Below the pieces are notes generated by a model that was not told the DNA's origin, did no database searches, and saw only the letters and a list, made by a program, of their open reading frames with translations. From Mameliella sp. CS4 (lineage in GTDB: Bacteria; Pseudomonadota; Alphaproteobacteria; Rhodobacterales; Rhodobacteraceae), in the NCBI RefSeq assembly GCF_019392335.1, contig NZ_JAHXRQ010000030.1, positions 1 to 46,499 of the forward strand: DNA of 46,499 nucleotides. Direction: 5' to 3'. Every line of letters starts with the position of its first letter. Within the stretch, counting starts at the first letter, position 1. Below are positions 1-7,644 of this stretch, in pieces. A program made the translations under genes and the position numbers.

Positions 1-884
1 TCGAGATGGTCATTCATGCTTCCTTTCCGTGAAGCATGAACCGGATCAGTCATACACAGAAGACCTGACACTCTCAACTTGTAACGTCTACAGGAAATGA
101 ACCTGATCGGTTTCATTCCGCTATCCAGAGTCTCGACCATGTCGCCCGGGCGCAGCGTCTCGACCGGCCTGGGGCCTGTCGCCGTATCGATCAGGGTGCC
201 CTTCAGAAAACACAGCGGACCCGACTGAAAGCTGAAATCCGACGCTGATTGAGACCCATAGTTCAACCATTTGACCTGGGTCACGGACCCGTCCGGGAGA
301 GAGATCAGAGTGCCCCAATTGCCATCGTCACTCAGGTAAGGCTCAAGTTCGGCGTAGGTCGTAATCCCCGGGTAGTCGATGACAAGGATGTCGCCATCGC
401 CTGCGTTGTAATCTTCGATCACGTCATTTTCGCTGCCTGTCGTGATGACGAACGAATCCGCGCCGGCATGTCCGTAGATCGTGTCATTACCCGCGCCGCC
501 GCGAATTTCGTCATCGCCGTCGCCGCCATAGATCAGGTCGTCGGCACCGCCCCCATCGAGCGTGTCATTCCCCTGATCGCCATAGAGCGTGTCATTGCCA
601 TCGCCGCCATCGACGATATCGTTGCCTTCGGCACCATGCAGGCTGTCCGCCCCGGCACCGCCCTGGATGACATCGTCACCATCGGCACCATAGACCGTGT
701 CTGCACCGTCGCCTGCATCAATGGTGTCGCCGCCGTCGGCAGATCCGAAGGCGTCATCTCCGTGGACGATATCGTCTCCGGCCCCGGCGTCGATTGCATC
801 GGCCCCTTCGCCGCCGACGATCGTGTCGTTCCCGGATGTCCCGTTCAAGGTATTGTCGCCACTGCCCCCGTTGATTGTTGCCAT
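1..884 (-). CDS. RTX calcium-binding protein with C-terminal Hint domain (partial, runs off left edge)
   Basis: The minus-strand frame opens with ATG at 884, preceded by a GGGAG ribosome site about 7 nt upstream, and stays open to base 1, so the C-terminus is missing. Residues 1 to about 150 are RTX nonapeptide repeats of the GGxGxDxL type (for example GGDGNDTLYG and GGAGNDTIYG) that form Ca2+-binding parallel beta-rolls. A beta-rich stretch with the motif ENDVIEDYNAGDGD follows. From Cys225 the sequence CFLKGTLIDTATGPRPVETL, then RPGDMVETLDSG, is the start of a Hint (hedgehog/intein-type) domain, whose first Cys is the self-cleavage nucleophile in that family. RTX-Hint proteins are common in Rhodobacterales and are probably exported by type I secretion; whether this one self-processes cannot be judged without the C-terminal half. 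No N-terminal signal peptide is seen. Confidence 0.85.
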   Translation of the reverse strand, partial: MATINGGSGDNTLNGTSGNDTIVGGEGADAIDAGAGDDIVHGDDAFGSADGGDTIDAGDGADTVYGADGDDVIQGGAGADSLHGAEGNDIVDGGDGNDTLYGDQGNDTLDGGGADDLIYGGDGDDEIRGGAGNDTIYGHAGADSFVITTGSENDVIEDYNAGDGDILVIDYPGITTYAELEPYLSDDGNWGTLISLPDGSVTQVKWLNYGSQSASDFSFQSGPLCFLKGTLIDTATGPRPVETLRPGDMVETLDSGMKPIRFISCRRYKLRVSGLLCMTDPVHASRKGSMNDHL

Positions 885-1152
885 AGTTGCGCTCCCAGGA
901 AATGCGGTGGCGAGGTTTGCACAGACACGTTGCATTTCTCTTATCGCGCAGCGTGTACGGAGAGCAGGCGGGGCAGGATGTGAAGTCTCAGCAGGGTGTT
1001 CAGCCGACGCGGGGTCAGGCTGCAATCGCTAAACTATCGCGATTCTGCCCCAACCGGCGCGGCTCCGCTCTGCCGTCGGGGTATCCCCCGCACGGGTGAC
1101 AGCCCCGCCGCCTCCGGCTAGCCTTTGCCCCGTCGACAGGGGAGGGACGGCG

Positions 1153-1791
1153 ATGCTGGGCGAGGCGGTCATGGTGCTGTTCTACGATATCGAGGGGGAC
1201 GACGCCGATCACGACGACTGGCACAGCCATGAACATTTCGCCGAGCGCCTCGCCGTGCCCGGGTTCCTGCGGGCGGTGCGTTGGGTCGCGCTGGACGACG
1301 GGCCGCGCAACCTGGTGACCTATGACGTGACGGGTACGGATGTGGCGACCTCGCAGCCCTACCTCGACCGGTTGAACGACCCGACGCCCTGGACGGGCGC
1401 GATGATGCCGCGGTTTCGCGGCATGGTGCGGGGCTTTGCCGAGGTTCTGGCGGGGGCGGGGATCGGCCTGGGCGGCGAGGCGCTGGTGCTGCGCTTTACC
1501 CCCGAGGCCGGGGCGGAAGCGGCGCTGGCCGCCCGGCTGGAGGGGCTCTTGCCGGAGCTTGTGGCGCGGCGTGGGCTGGTGACGGCGCATCTGTTGCGCC
1601 CGGCGGCGGCGCCACCGATGACCCGCGAACAGGCGCTGCGCGGCAGGGACCAGGTGATGCCCTGGCTGATGCTGGTCACGGGCTATGCGGCGGAGGCGCT
1701 GGAGGGTCTGGCCGGGGAGCTGCGCGCGGCGGCTGGGGTCGCGGGCACCGCCGGGCGCTACCGGCTGCATCACATGGCGGCGGCGGGGTGA
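1153..1791 (+). CDS. Hypothetical protein, possible dimeric ferredoxin-like (EthD/Dabb-like) fold
   Basis: A 212-aa protein. ATG 1153 is chosen over the in-frame GTG at 1096 because GGAGGG lies 6 nt upstream of it. Near the N-terminus it reads HDDWHSHEHFAERLAVPGFL. The pattern of a short strand (VMVLFYDI), a W..H.EH..ERL..PGF helix and a following strand resembles the small alpha/beta barrels of EthD or Dabb-type proteins. A second, weaker half (EALVLRFTPEAGAEAALAAR) looks like another copy of the fold. No catalytic motif is recognised and I do not assign a function. It stands alone, with 109 bp before the next gene. Confidence is high that it is a gene and low on the fold. Confidence 0.7.
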   Translation: MLGEAVMVLFYDIEGDDADHDDWHSHEHFAERLAVPGFLRAVRWVALDDGPRNLVTYDVTGTDVATSQPYLDRLNDPTPWTGAMMPRFRGMVRGFAEVLAGAGIGLGGEALVLRFTPEAGAEAALAARLEGLLPELVARRGLVTAHLLRPAAAPPMTREQALRGRDQVMPWLMLVTGYAAEALEGLAGELRAAAGVAGTAGRYRLHHMAAAG

Positions 1792-1900
1792 CCCTCGCCC
1801 TGCGGTGTTGCGCGATCCTGCCGGGGGCGTGCGTTGGCATAGAGCCCGGTTAACCTTCCCGCCCTAGCTCTGGGCGCCGTGCTTCGAGGAGGGTTGTCCC

Positions 1901-2947
1901 ATGTCCGATGTCTCGGCGGTTCTCACGCTGCCTTACCTGCTGCCGTCCCAGGCGCAGAAACATGTCACCCATAACGAGGCGCTGCGGCGGCTGGACGTGG
2001 CGGTGCAGCTGGCGGTGATCGCCCGCGATGTGACCGCGCCGCCCGCCAGCCCGGCGCAGGGCGACCGCTACCTGGTGCCCGCCGGCGCCACCGGCGACTG
2101 GGCCGGGCAGGACGGCACCATCGCTGTATACGACATGAATACATGGATCTTTCAGGCCCCGGTGGCGGGCTGGCGCGCCCGGGTACTCTCGGAAGATACG
2201 CAAGTCCGTTTCGACGGGATCGCCTGGCGCGACGGGGCCGGGGCGCTGCAGGCGGACAGGCTGGGCGTGAACGGCGCGGCGGATGCCACCAACCGGCTGA
2301 CCAGTGTGGCGCCTGCCACCCTGCTGACCCATGACGGCGCGGGCCACCAGCTGAAGGTCAACAAGGCGGCCCAGAGCGACACCGCCAGCCTGCTCTTCCA
2401 GACCGATTGGAGCGGCCGGGCCGAGATGGGCACCACCGGGTCGGATGAGTTCGCCATCAAGGTCAGCGCCGACGGCGCCGCCTGGGTCACGGCGCTGAGC
2501 TTCGACGGGGCCAGCGGCACGGCCACGGGGGCGGCGGTGCAGGACAGCGCCACCGACACCGGCACGGGGAAACTGGCGCGGGCGGATTACGCTTATGGGC
2601 CGGGCAACCTGCTGGGCACGGTCGCGCAGACAGGCGGCACCCCCACCGGTGCGGTGCTGGAAAGCGGCGAGAATGCCAACGGGCATTACCTGCGGCTGGC
2701 GGATGGCACCCAGCTCTGCTGGCAGCAGAAGACATCGAGCGCCACGGGCCAGACGCTCTGGAGCTTTCCGGCCGGTTTCCTGGGCGGGACGGTGCCCGTC
2801 GTGCAGGCCACGGGCCAGGTGCAGACGGCGCATTTCGCCAGCGTGGGCGCGCCGACCGCGGCGGGGGTGAATTTCTCGGTCTGGGGGCTGTCGGGGGCAA
2901 GGGTGGCCTATGCCACCGGCCTCCTGGCCTTTGGACGCTGGGCCTGA
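1901..2947 (+). CDS. DUF2793 domain-containing protein (phage/GTA-spike-like)
   Basis: A 348-aa protein starting at ATG 1901 behind a strong GAGGAGGG site at 1886-1893. The first ~110 residues match the DUF2793 pattern, with LPYLLPSQAQKHVTHNEAL, then PPASPAQGDRYLVP and WRARVLSEDTQVRFDG. In Rhodobacterales this domain occurs in phage tail or fibre proteins and, from memory of the family, in head-spike components of gene transfer agents. The C-terminal half (about 120-348) is Gly/Thr/Ala-rich and beta-structured, and ends in a small globular segment (HYLRLADGTQLCWQ, then FLGGTVPVVQATGQV) that resembles fibre-tip domains. The stop is 11 bp from the next gene, so the two are probably co-transcribed. 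No capsid, tail or integrase genes are in the window, so it is either an isolated structural gene or part of a dispersed system. Confidence 0.8.
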   Translation: MSDVSAVLTLPYLLPSQAQKHVTHNEALRRLDVAVQLAVIARDVTAPPASPAQGDRYLVPAGATGDWAGQDGTIAVYDMNTWIFQAPVAGWRARVLSEDTQVRFDGIAWRDGAGALQADRLGVNGAADATNRLTSVAPATLLTHDGAGHQLKVNKAAQSDTASLLFQTDWSGRAEMGTTGSDEFAIKVSADGAAWVTALSFDGASGTATGAAVQDSATDTGTGKLARADYAYGPGNLLGTVAQTGGTPTGAVLESGENANGHYLRLADGTQLCWQQKTSSATGQTLWSFPAGFLGGTVPVVQATGQVQTAHFASVGAPTAAGVNFSVWGLSGARVAYATGLLAFGRWA

Positions 2948-2958
2948 GGAGGAAAGCC

Positions 2959-3246
2959 ATGACCAAGCTGACGATCGTATTCGCCCCGGTGCGCCGGGAG
3001 GGGGAGCTGGTGCTGGAGCGGCAGGGGAACAGCCTGATCGCCAATGGCGCGGCCTATGACCTGGCGGTGCTGGCCGCCGAAGAGAGCGACAGCCCCGGCG
3101 AGGGCTGGGTGCAATCGGTGCGCCTGACGGAGGCGGGGCTGGAGGCCACGGTGCTGCTGCCGCATGGCGCCGATGCGCCCGAGGCGGTGCGATTCCCGCA
3201 GCCGGTCACGGTGGAGGTGGACGGGGAGATCGCGGTGCCGGGCTGA
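2959..3246 (+). CDS. Small hypothetical protein downstream of the DUF2793 gene
   Basis: A 95-aa protein with ATG 2959 just after GAGGAAAG, 11 bp behind the DUF2793 stop, which indicates an operon pair. The sequence alternates short strands (TKLTIVFAP, GELVLERQGNSLIANG, YDLAVL, SVRLTEAGLEATVLLP, QPVTVEVDGEIAVPG) and should be an all-beta fold without signal peptide or membrane segment. The spacing and pairing suggest an accessory or chaperone for the DUF2793 protein, but this is inference from position only. It is followed at once by a strong hairpin at 3265-3297. Confidence 0.65.
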   Translation: MTKLTIVFAPVRREGELVLERQGNSLIANGAAYDLAVLAAEESDSPGEGWVQSVRLTEAGLEATVLLPHGADAPEAVRFPQPVTVEVDGEIAVPG

Positions 3247-3264
3247 GCTCCGGTTCAGGCGAAG

Positions 3265-3344
3265 GCCGATGAAACCTCCGAGGGAGGTTTCATCGGCGCG
3301 CTGAAGACCTTCGCAGGCGAAGGTACGAGAGGCGCTGCCTCTCG
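3265..3344. repeat. Three consecutive intergenic hairpins (terminator-like / extragenic palindromes)
   Basis: Hairpin 1 is a perfect 15-bp stem, 3265-3279 paired with 3283-3297 around a 3-nt GAG loop (GCCGATGAAACCTCC). Hairpin 2 is ACCTTCG/CGAAGGT at 3307-3313 and 3318-3324. Hairpin 3 is CGAGAGGC/GCCTCTCG at 3326-3333 and 3337-3344. They sit between the plus-strand gene ending at 3246 and the minus-strand gene ending at 3416, so they may end transcription from both sides. No T-run follows. Hairpin 3 and the AT-richer sequence after it resemble an intergenic repeat I recall from other roseobacter genomes. Confidence 0.6.
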
Positions 3345-3415
3345 CGCTCTCCGCGGCATTTTCCAAACCAAAGAAGGCAGAAACGCCCCTGCATCGCTTG
3401 AGTGACCGGAAACGG

Positions 3416-4023
3416 TTATCTGATTCCGATCCCGATATCGAATGTCACCGGTTGCGCCCCGGCATTCAGGATCTCGATGACGTGGTCGCCCGATTGCCAA
3501 AGCTGGCCTTCGTAGGGCGTGTCCGATGCCATCAGACCCAGCAGTTCCGACCCGTCCGGGTTCTCTATCCTGTAGTCCAGCGCGCCGCCGTGCGAACCGA
3601 TATCCACGTTCAGGAATTGTCCGTCGCTCGCCCCGAGGACATAGCGCACGGAGCTCTCCGGGTTCAGTGTCGCTGTCATGGCCGTCCCGCTCGTGCCCTT
3701 GTCGAAGGACACGCGCTTGGTGCCCGAGACAACCCCGGCCATCGCACCTCCGCCATCGTCAGCACCACTCGGTCCGGTTCCGACGCGCCGCAATTCCGCA
3801 ACCTCGGGGCCGGACCAGACGACGCATTCGTACTCTGCCCCGTTCGCGTCGCGAAGCCGGACGAGGGTGCCCGCTTCGCTGCCTTCCTGTCCCAAGACTT
3901 CGCCGCCGATATTGCCATGGGCTGCCCGAAGCGCGTCAATGCAGGCATTCGCCTCGTCCGAGATATCCGACATCGCAGGCGTGGCGAGGAGGGCAATCAG
4001 GAAAATCAGGGGCTTTTGGGCAT
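3416..4023 (-). CDS. Probable secreted PPC-like protein, signal-peptide frame broken by one base
   Basis: The open part begins at ATG 3973 (185 aa). Its C-terminal ~100 residues (SSVRYVLGASDGQFLNVDIG, DYRIENPDG, WQSGDHVIEILNAGAQPVTF) look like the beta-sandwich of bacterial pre-peptidase C-terminal (PPC) domains, which are usually secreted. Upstream in the same frame the residues KPLIFLIALLATPA form a typical signal peptide but have no start codon. An ATG with GGAG about 8 nt upstream lies at 4023-4021 one frame away and reads MPKSP-stop. One extra base in the A4 (4014-4017) or C4 (4009-4012) run, on the minus strand, would join MPK to the signal peptide and give a 202-aa secreted protein. 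Either the sequence has a one-base error or the gene is damaged. Confidence 0.65.
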
Positions 4024-4404
4024 GAGCGGTTTCTCCGAAGATTTGCGGTTTTTTTGATCAGGCGGAACCCGGCGGGTTCAATGCCAAGTTGCGGCGCTGT
4101 TACCAACTTGTACAGTCCATCCGGACGCGGGGCACCATATTGGGTGGCTTCCTGCCGACGACCACATAAGCACATGGTCCGATGTCTGCGGCGAACGGCA
4201 GCTTCGTCGCACGCAGCCGGCCTCCGGATGACCCACCTCGGGGCGCGCGGTCGCTTGCGCAGGACGCAACAAGGGCGCGGCGGAGAGACCCGCGCCGCGC
4301 CCTTGCTTCTTTGGTTGCACAAATACCCTGGGGGGAGTCCCGCAGGGACGGGGGGCATGCAGGACGCATGCCTCCGGTCGGCCCCCTTCCTGCAACGGTC
4401 GACC
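4024..4404. other. Intergenic region upstream of the PPC-like gene and downstream of manC
   Basis: 381 bp with no credible gene. It holds a 7-bp inverted repeat CAAGTTG-N12-CAACTTG (4085-4110), possibly an operator for the minus-strand gene below it. It also holds a short GAACCC/GGGTTC hairpin near 4065-4079, the strong hairpin at 4271-4304, and a stretch (about 4305-4395) with GGCATGC/GCATGCC arms. The phrase around CAAATACCCTGGGG resembles intergenic sequence I recall from related genomes. Confidence 0.5.
4271..4304 (-). terminator. Terminator-like hairpin downstream of manC
   Basis: AAGGGCGCGGCG (4271-4282) pairs with CGCCGCGCCCTT (4293-4304), a perfect 12-bp stem with a 10-nt loop, about 100 nt beyond the manC stop at 4405. 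No T-run follows on the minus strand, so it may be an extragenic palindrome rather than a classical Rho-independent terminator. Confidence 0.5.
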
Positions 4405-5814
4405 TCAGCTCCGCGCGTAGACGTCCTCGTAGCGGATGATGTCGTCCTCGCCCAGGTAGGAGCCGGTCTGCACCTCGATCAGCACCATCGGCACCTTGCC
4501 GGGGTTTTCCATCCGGTGCACCGCGCCCAGCGGGATGTAGACCGACTGGTTTTCCGTGATCAGCTTGACCTCTTCGTCGACCGTCACCTTGGCCGTGCCC
4601 TGCACCACGATCCAGTGTTCCGACCGGTGGTGGTGCGATTGCAGCGAGAGCGAGGCGCCGGGGTGGACGTGGATGCGTTTCACCTGGAACCGCTCGCCGA
4701 TCACCAGGCTTTCGAACCAGCCCCAGGGACGGTGATCGACCGGGAAGCTTGTCGCCTGCTTGGCGCCGCGGTCCTTGAGGACCTTGACCGCCTGCTTGAC
4801 GTTCTGCGCCTGGCTCATGTCGGCGACCATGACCGCGTCGCGCATGGCCACGGCGACCACGTTCTTGAGCCCGATGCCGATCAGCTCCTGGTCGCCGGCC
4901 TCGGCCCGCAAGAGCGAGCCTTCGCAGTCGAGCGCGGTGGCATGGTCGGAAACCGCGTTGCCCTCTTCGTCCCGTTCGGATTCCAGCCAGACGGATTCCC
5001 AGCCGCCCAGGTCGGTCCAGTGGCCGTCGAAACGCACCGCCGAGAGGTTGGAGGCCTTTTCCATCACCGCGTAGTCGATCGATTCATCGGCGACCTGCGC
5101 CCAGAGATCCGGGTCGATGCGGGTAAAGCCCAGGTCACCCTGCGCCGCTTGCATGGCGGCGGCGACCTGGTCGAGCATCTCGGGGGCGTGGCTGCGGAAG
5201 GCCTCGACCAGCACGCTGGCCCTGGCCAGGAAGACCCCCGCGTTCCAGAGATAGCGGCCGTCGGCGAAAAGCGTCTCGGCGGTGGCGGCGTCGGGTTTCT
5301 CGACAAAGCGCTCCAGCTTTGACACGCCGTTCTGCTCGGTGCCGGTTTCCAGCCAGCCATAGCCGGTTTCCGCACGTGTCGGCGCGATGCCGAAGGTGAC
5401 GATCTGGCCCGCCTCGGCGGCGGGCGCGCCGGCCAGTACCGCGTCGCGGAACAGCTCGGGCTGCGAGATGGCGTGATCCGAGGGCACCAGCAGGATCATC
5501 GCGTCGGCGTCCTGGGCCAGGGCGAAAAGCGCGGCGGCGGCGGCGGCGGGCGCGGTGTTGCGGCCCTCCGGCTCGATCAGGATGCCCGAGGGCTCCAGCC
5601 CGATCTCGTCCAGCTGCTCGGTCACGATAAAGCGGAAGGGGTCCCCGGTGACCACCAGCGGCGCGGCAAAGCCATTCCCGGTAAAGCGCCGGGCCGAGGC
5701 CTGGAACAGGCTTTCCTCGCCCACCACGTCGGCGAACTGCTTGGGGTAGGACTTGCGCGAGAGCGGCCAGAGACGGGTGCCGGACCCGCCACAGAGAAGA
5801 ACCGGGAAGATCAT
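4405..5814 (-). CDS. manC: Mannose-1-phosphate guanylyltransferase / mannose-6-phosphate isomerase
   Basis: A 469-aa cytoplasmic bifunctional enzyme of the ManC/CpsB/AlgA family, full length for the family. The N-terminal nucleotidyltransferase has the signature GGSGTRLWPLSRKSYPKQF (residues 9-27), and a later FVEKPD motif binds the sugar phosphate. The C-terminal ~110 residues form the cupin of a type II phosphomannose isomerase (VHPGASLSLQSHHHRSEHWI, then YIPLGAVHRMENPG). It makes GDP-mannose from mannose-1-phosphate and GTP, and supplies mannose-6-phosphate from fructose-6-phosphate. It is the last gene of the minus-strand operon gmd, GT4, SGNH-like fusion, manC, with a 30-nt gap to the gene before it. 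Its product is the substrate of Gmd encoded at the start of the operon. Confidence 0.95.
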   Translation of the reverse strand: MIFPVLLCGGSGTRLWPLSRKSYPKQFADVVGEESLFQASARRFTGNGFAAPLVVTGDPFRFIVTEQLDEIGLEPSGILIEPEGRNTAPAAAAAALFALAQDADAMILLVPSDHAISQPELFRDAVLAGAPAAEAGQIVTFGIAPTRAETGYGWLETGTEQNGVSKLERFVEKPDAATAETLFADGRYLWNAGVFLARASVLVEAFRSHAPEMLDQVAAAMQAAQGDLGFTRIDPDLWAQVADESIDYAVMEKASNLSAVRFDGHWTDLGGWESVWLESERDEEGNAVSDHATALDCEGSLLRAEAGDQELIGIGLKNVVAVAMRDAVMVADMSQAQNVKQAVKVLKDRGAKQATSFPVDHRPWGWFESLVIGERFQVKRIHVHPGASLSLQSHHHRSEHWIVVQGTAKVTVDEEVKLITENQSVYIPLGAVHRMENPGKVPMVLIEVQTGSYLGEDDIIRYEDVYARS

Positions 5815-5844
5815 TGAATCAATATCCTTCGAGTTGGAGCAAAA

Positions 5845-7641
5845 TCATCGGGCCACCCCCTTGCGGGGTTCTTCGCACAAAAGCGCCACCAGCCCGGAGG
5901 GCCGCGGATCGGAGGGTGGTTCGTCTTGGTGATACATGGTCTGGATGATCGGCTTGTCTGACTGGGTATCTGGCGGGGTATCGACCGGGGTATCTGGACG
6001 CGTGTCGATGTCTATCTGCACCACCCCGCCGGGTATCTCAACCCCGCCGGCCCCCTGGCCCAGCACCAGCTGGCGCAATTGCTGTCGCGGGTGGCGGGGA
6101 CCGTGCGGAACCTGCGTCACATAGCGCCCCAGCAGGGTTTTCCCGGCCGAGATCCGGATCACCGGGCCGCTGCCCGAGGTCACGAGGATCGCCGCCAGCG
6201 CCCGGCCCGGGGTTGCGATGGGCAGGGTTTCGCCGAAAGGGGCAAAGGGGCAGTCCATCCCGGCCAGCGCAAAGCTGCCGGGGCGGCTGGCCGGCGCGCG
6301 CAGGCAGAGCGTCAGCGCCTCGAAATGCGCCGCGCGGTCCCGGGGCGGGCGCGGCACCGGCGCTGTTTCCAGCGCCACCAGCGCGGTCTCGGCCAGCCGC
6401 CGGGGCAGGGGGGTCTCGGTGTCGTGGACCGCGTTGCGCGCGTACCAGGCCTCCAGGTCCGCGACCGGGCCACGCTCCAGCACCCGGATCAGCGCATCCG
6501 CATCCACCACCGTGACGCCGTAATCGGCGAAGAGCGCGCGCAGCCGCGAGACATAGCTGTCGTCCTGCGCCATGCGGGCCTGCATCCGTGTCCGCGTCAG
6601 CAGCGCCACGAAGGGCCGGTCTTGCCGATGGCAGAGCTGCAACAGCCATTCGACGTGGTAGATCAGGCTGTCCATGTCCTGGCCGCCGGTCAGGTGGGTG
6701 TATTCGTTGATCCCCTGTTCCCAGATCACCGGCGCCCCGGGCCAGTCCCCGCCCTGCGCCAGCAGCCGGTAGAGCGCCGTGGCCGTGGTGCCCGCCGCCC
6801 CCGAGAGGTTCTGTGGCGCGACCTGCCGGGCATGGTCGCGCCGCAGCACATGGCCCCAGCCTTCGGGCACCAGGGCATTGGCGCCGCCCATCAGCAGGAC
6901 TGGCGGCGGGGCCCCGGCCTTGCCTGCGTCGGGCTCTGGCGTGGGGGCCGCTGCGGGATGTGCGCGCAGGGTCGGGCGGCATTGCTCCATCAGGGGTTCG
7001 GGGATGTCGAGCAGCCGGAAAAACCCCATCTCGGCGACCGCGCCGCGGGGAAACTCCTCTTCGAAGGACCAGGCCGCCAGGGCGCCGCGCCCCTGCAGGG
7101 CAAAGGTGATCTCGTCGCGCAGGCCGGCCCAGTCGACCTGCGGGTCGAACCGCGCCAGGTAGCTGTCGAAATCGCCCGCGAACCCGCCCCGGTTCACCGC
7201 CTGCCGGTGCAGGTTCTCCAGCCAGGCCCCGGGATCGCGTTCGAAGAGGGCCAGCACCGGGTCGAAGGCCGCCAGCTCGGTCATCAGCGTGTCGAGGATC
7301 GGGCAGAGGCCGGGATAGATCTCGGTCTCGAGGTGGCCCGCCTCGGCATGGCCCAAAGGACGGCCCAGCAGGTTTTCCTCGCTCAGGCAGACCTGCGGCG
7401 CGGGTTCCTTCGCAAGCGCTTCGGCCAGCGCGCGGGCGGCCTCGGCCAGCGCCGCGCGCCCGCCTGCCCGGCCCCGGGCCGTGGCCAGTGCCGCCTCGCG
7501 CAGCGGGGCGACCTGCGGGTGATCGGGACCGTAGAGCGCCAGCTGCGGCGCGAGGACCTCGGCGTGATCCTCCAGCCATTGCCGGATCAGCCCGGCTCCG
7601 GCCTGGTGATAGCCCGCGTGCAGGATCAGCCGCGCCGCCAT
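5845..7641 (-). CDS. Sulfotransferase-like / SGNH-hydrolase-like fusion with degenerate motifs
   Basis: A 598-aa protein starting 3 nt after the stop of the upstream glycosyltransferase, so probably translationally coupled. Residues 1-230 resemble a small sulfotransferase (RLILHAGYHQAGAGLIRQWL, FDPVLALFERDPGAWLENL), but the usual PAPS-binding Lys in the HxxKTG loop is absent (HQAG). Residues 248-410 resemble an SGNH/GDSL hydrolase: VLLMGGAN (252-255) at block I, NLSGAAG at block II, GINE (310-313) at block III and NAVH (403-406) at block V. The nucleophile Ser is replaced by Ala254, and the block V Asp by Asn403. The remaining ~190 residues are beta-rich, with a run of acidic TPDTPVDTPPDTQ-like repeats. 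The operon context points to polysaccharide modification or binding, but both modules look catalytically weakened. Confidence 0.65.
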   Translation of the reverse strand: MAARLILHAGYHQAGAGLIRQWLEDHAEVLAPQLALYGPDHPQVAPLREAALATARGRAGGRAALAEAARALAEALAKEPAPQVCLSEENLLGRPLGHAEAGHLETEIYPGLCPILDTLMTELAAFDPVLALFERDPGAWLENLHRQAVNRGGFAGDFDSYLARFDPQVDWAGLRDEITFALQGRGALAAWSFEEEFPRGAVAEMGFFRLLDIPEPLMEQCRPTLRAHPAAAPTPEPDAGKAGAPPPVLLMGGANALVPEGWGHVLRRDHARQVAPQNLSGAAGTTATALYRLLAQGGDWPGAPVIWEQGINEYTHLTGGQDMDSLIYHVEWLLQLCHRQDRPFVALLTRTRMQARMAQDDSYVSRLRALFADYGVTVVDADALIRVLERGPVADLEAWYARNAVHDTETPLPRRLAETALVALETAPVPRPPRDRAAHFEALTLCLRAPASRPGSFALAGMDCPFAPFGETLPIATPGRALAAILVTSGSGPVIRISAGKTLLGRYVTQVPHGPRHPRQQLRQLVLGQGAGGVEIPGGVVQIDIDTRPDTPVDTPPDTQSDKPIIQTMYHQDEPPSDPRPSGLVALLCEEPRKGVAR

Positions 7642-7644
7642 GCC

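Noticed and set aside
1015..1773. Minus-strand frame opposite the 212-aa gene
   Set aside because: Arg/Gln/His-rich shadow of the plus-strand gene, which has a clear ribosome site.
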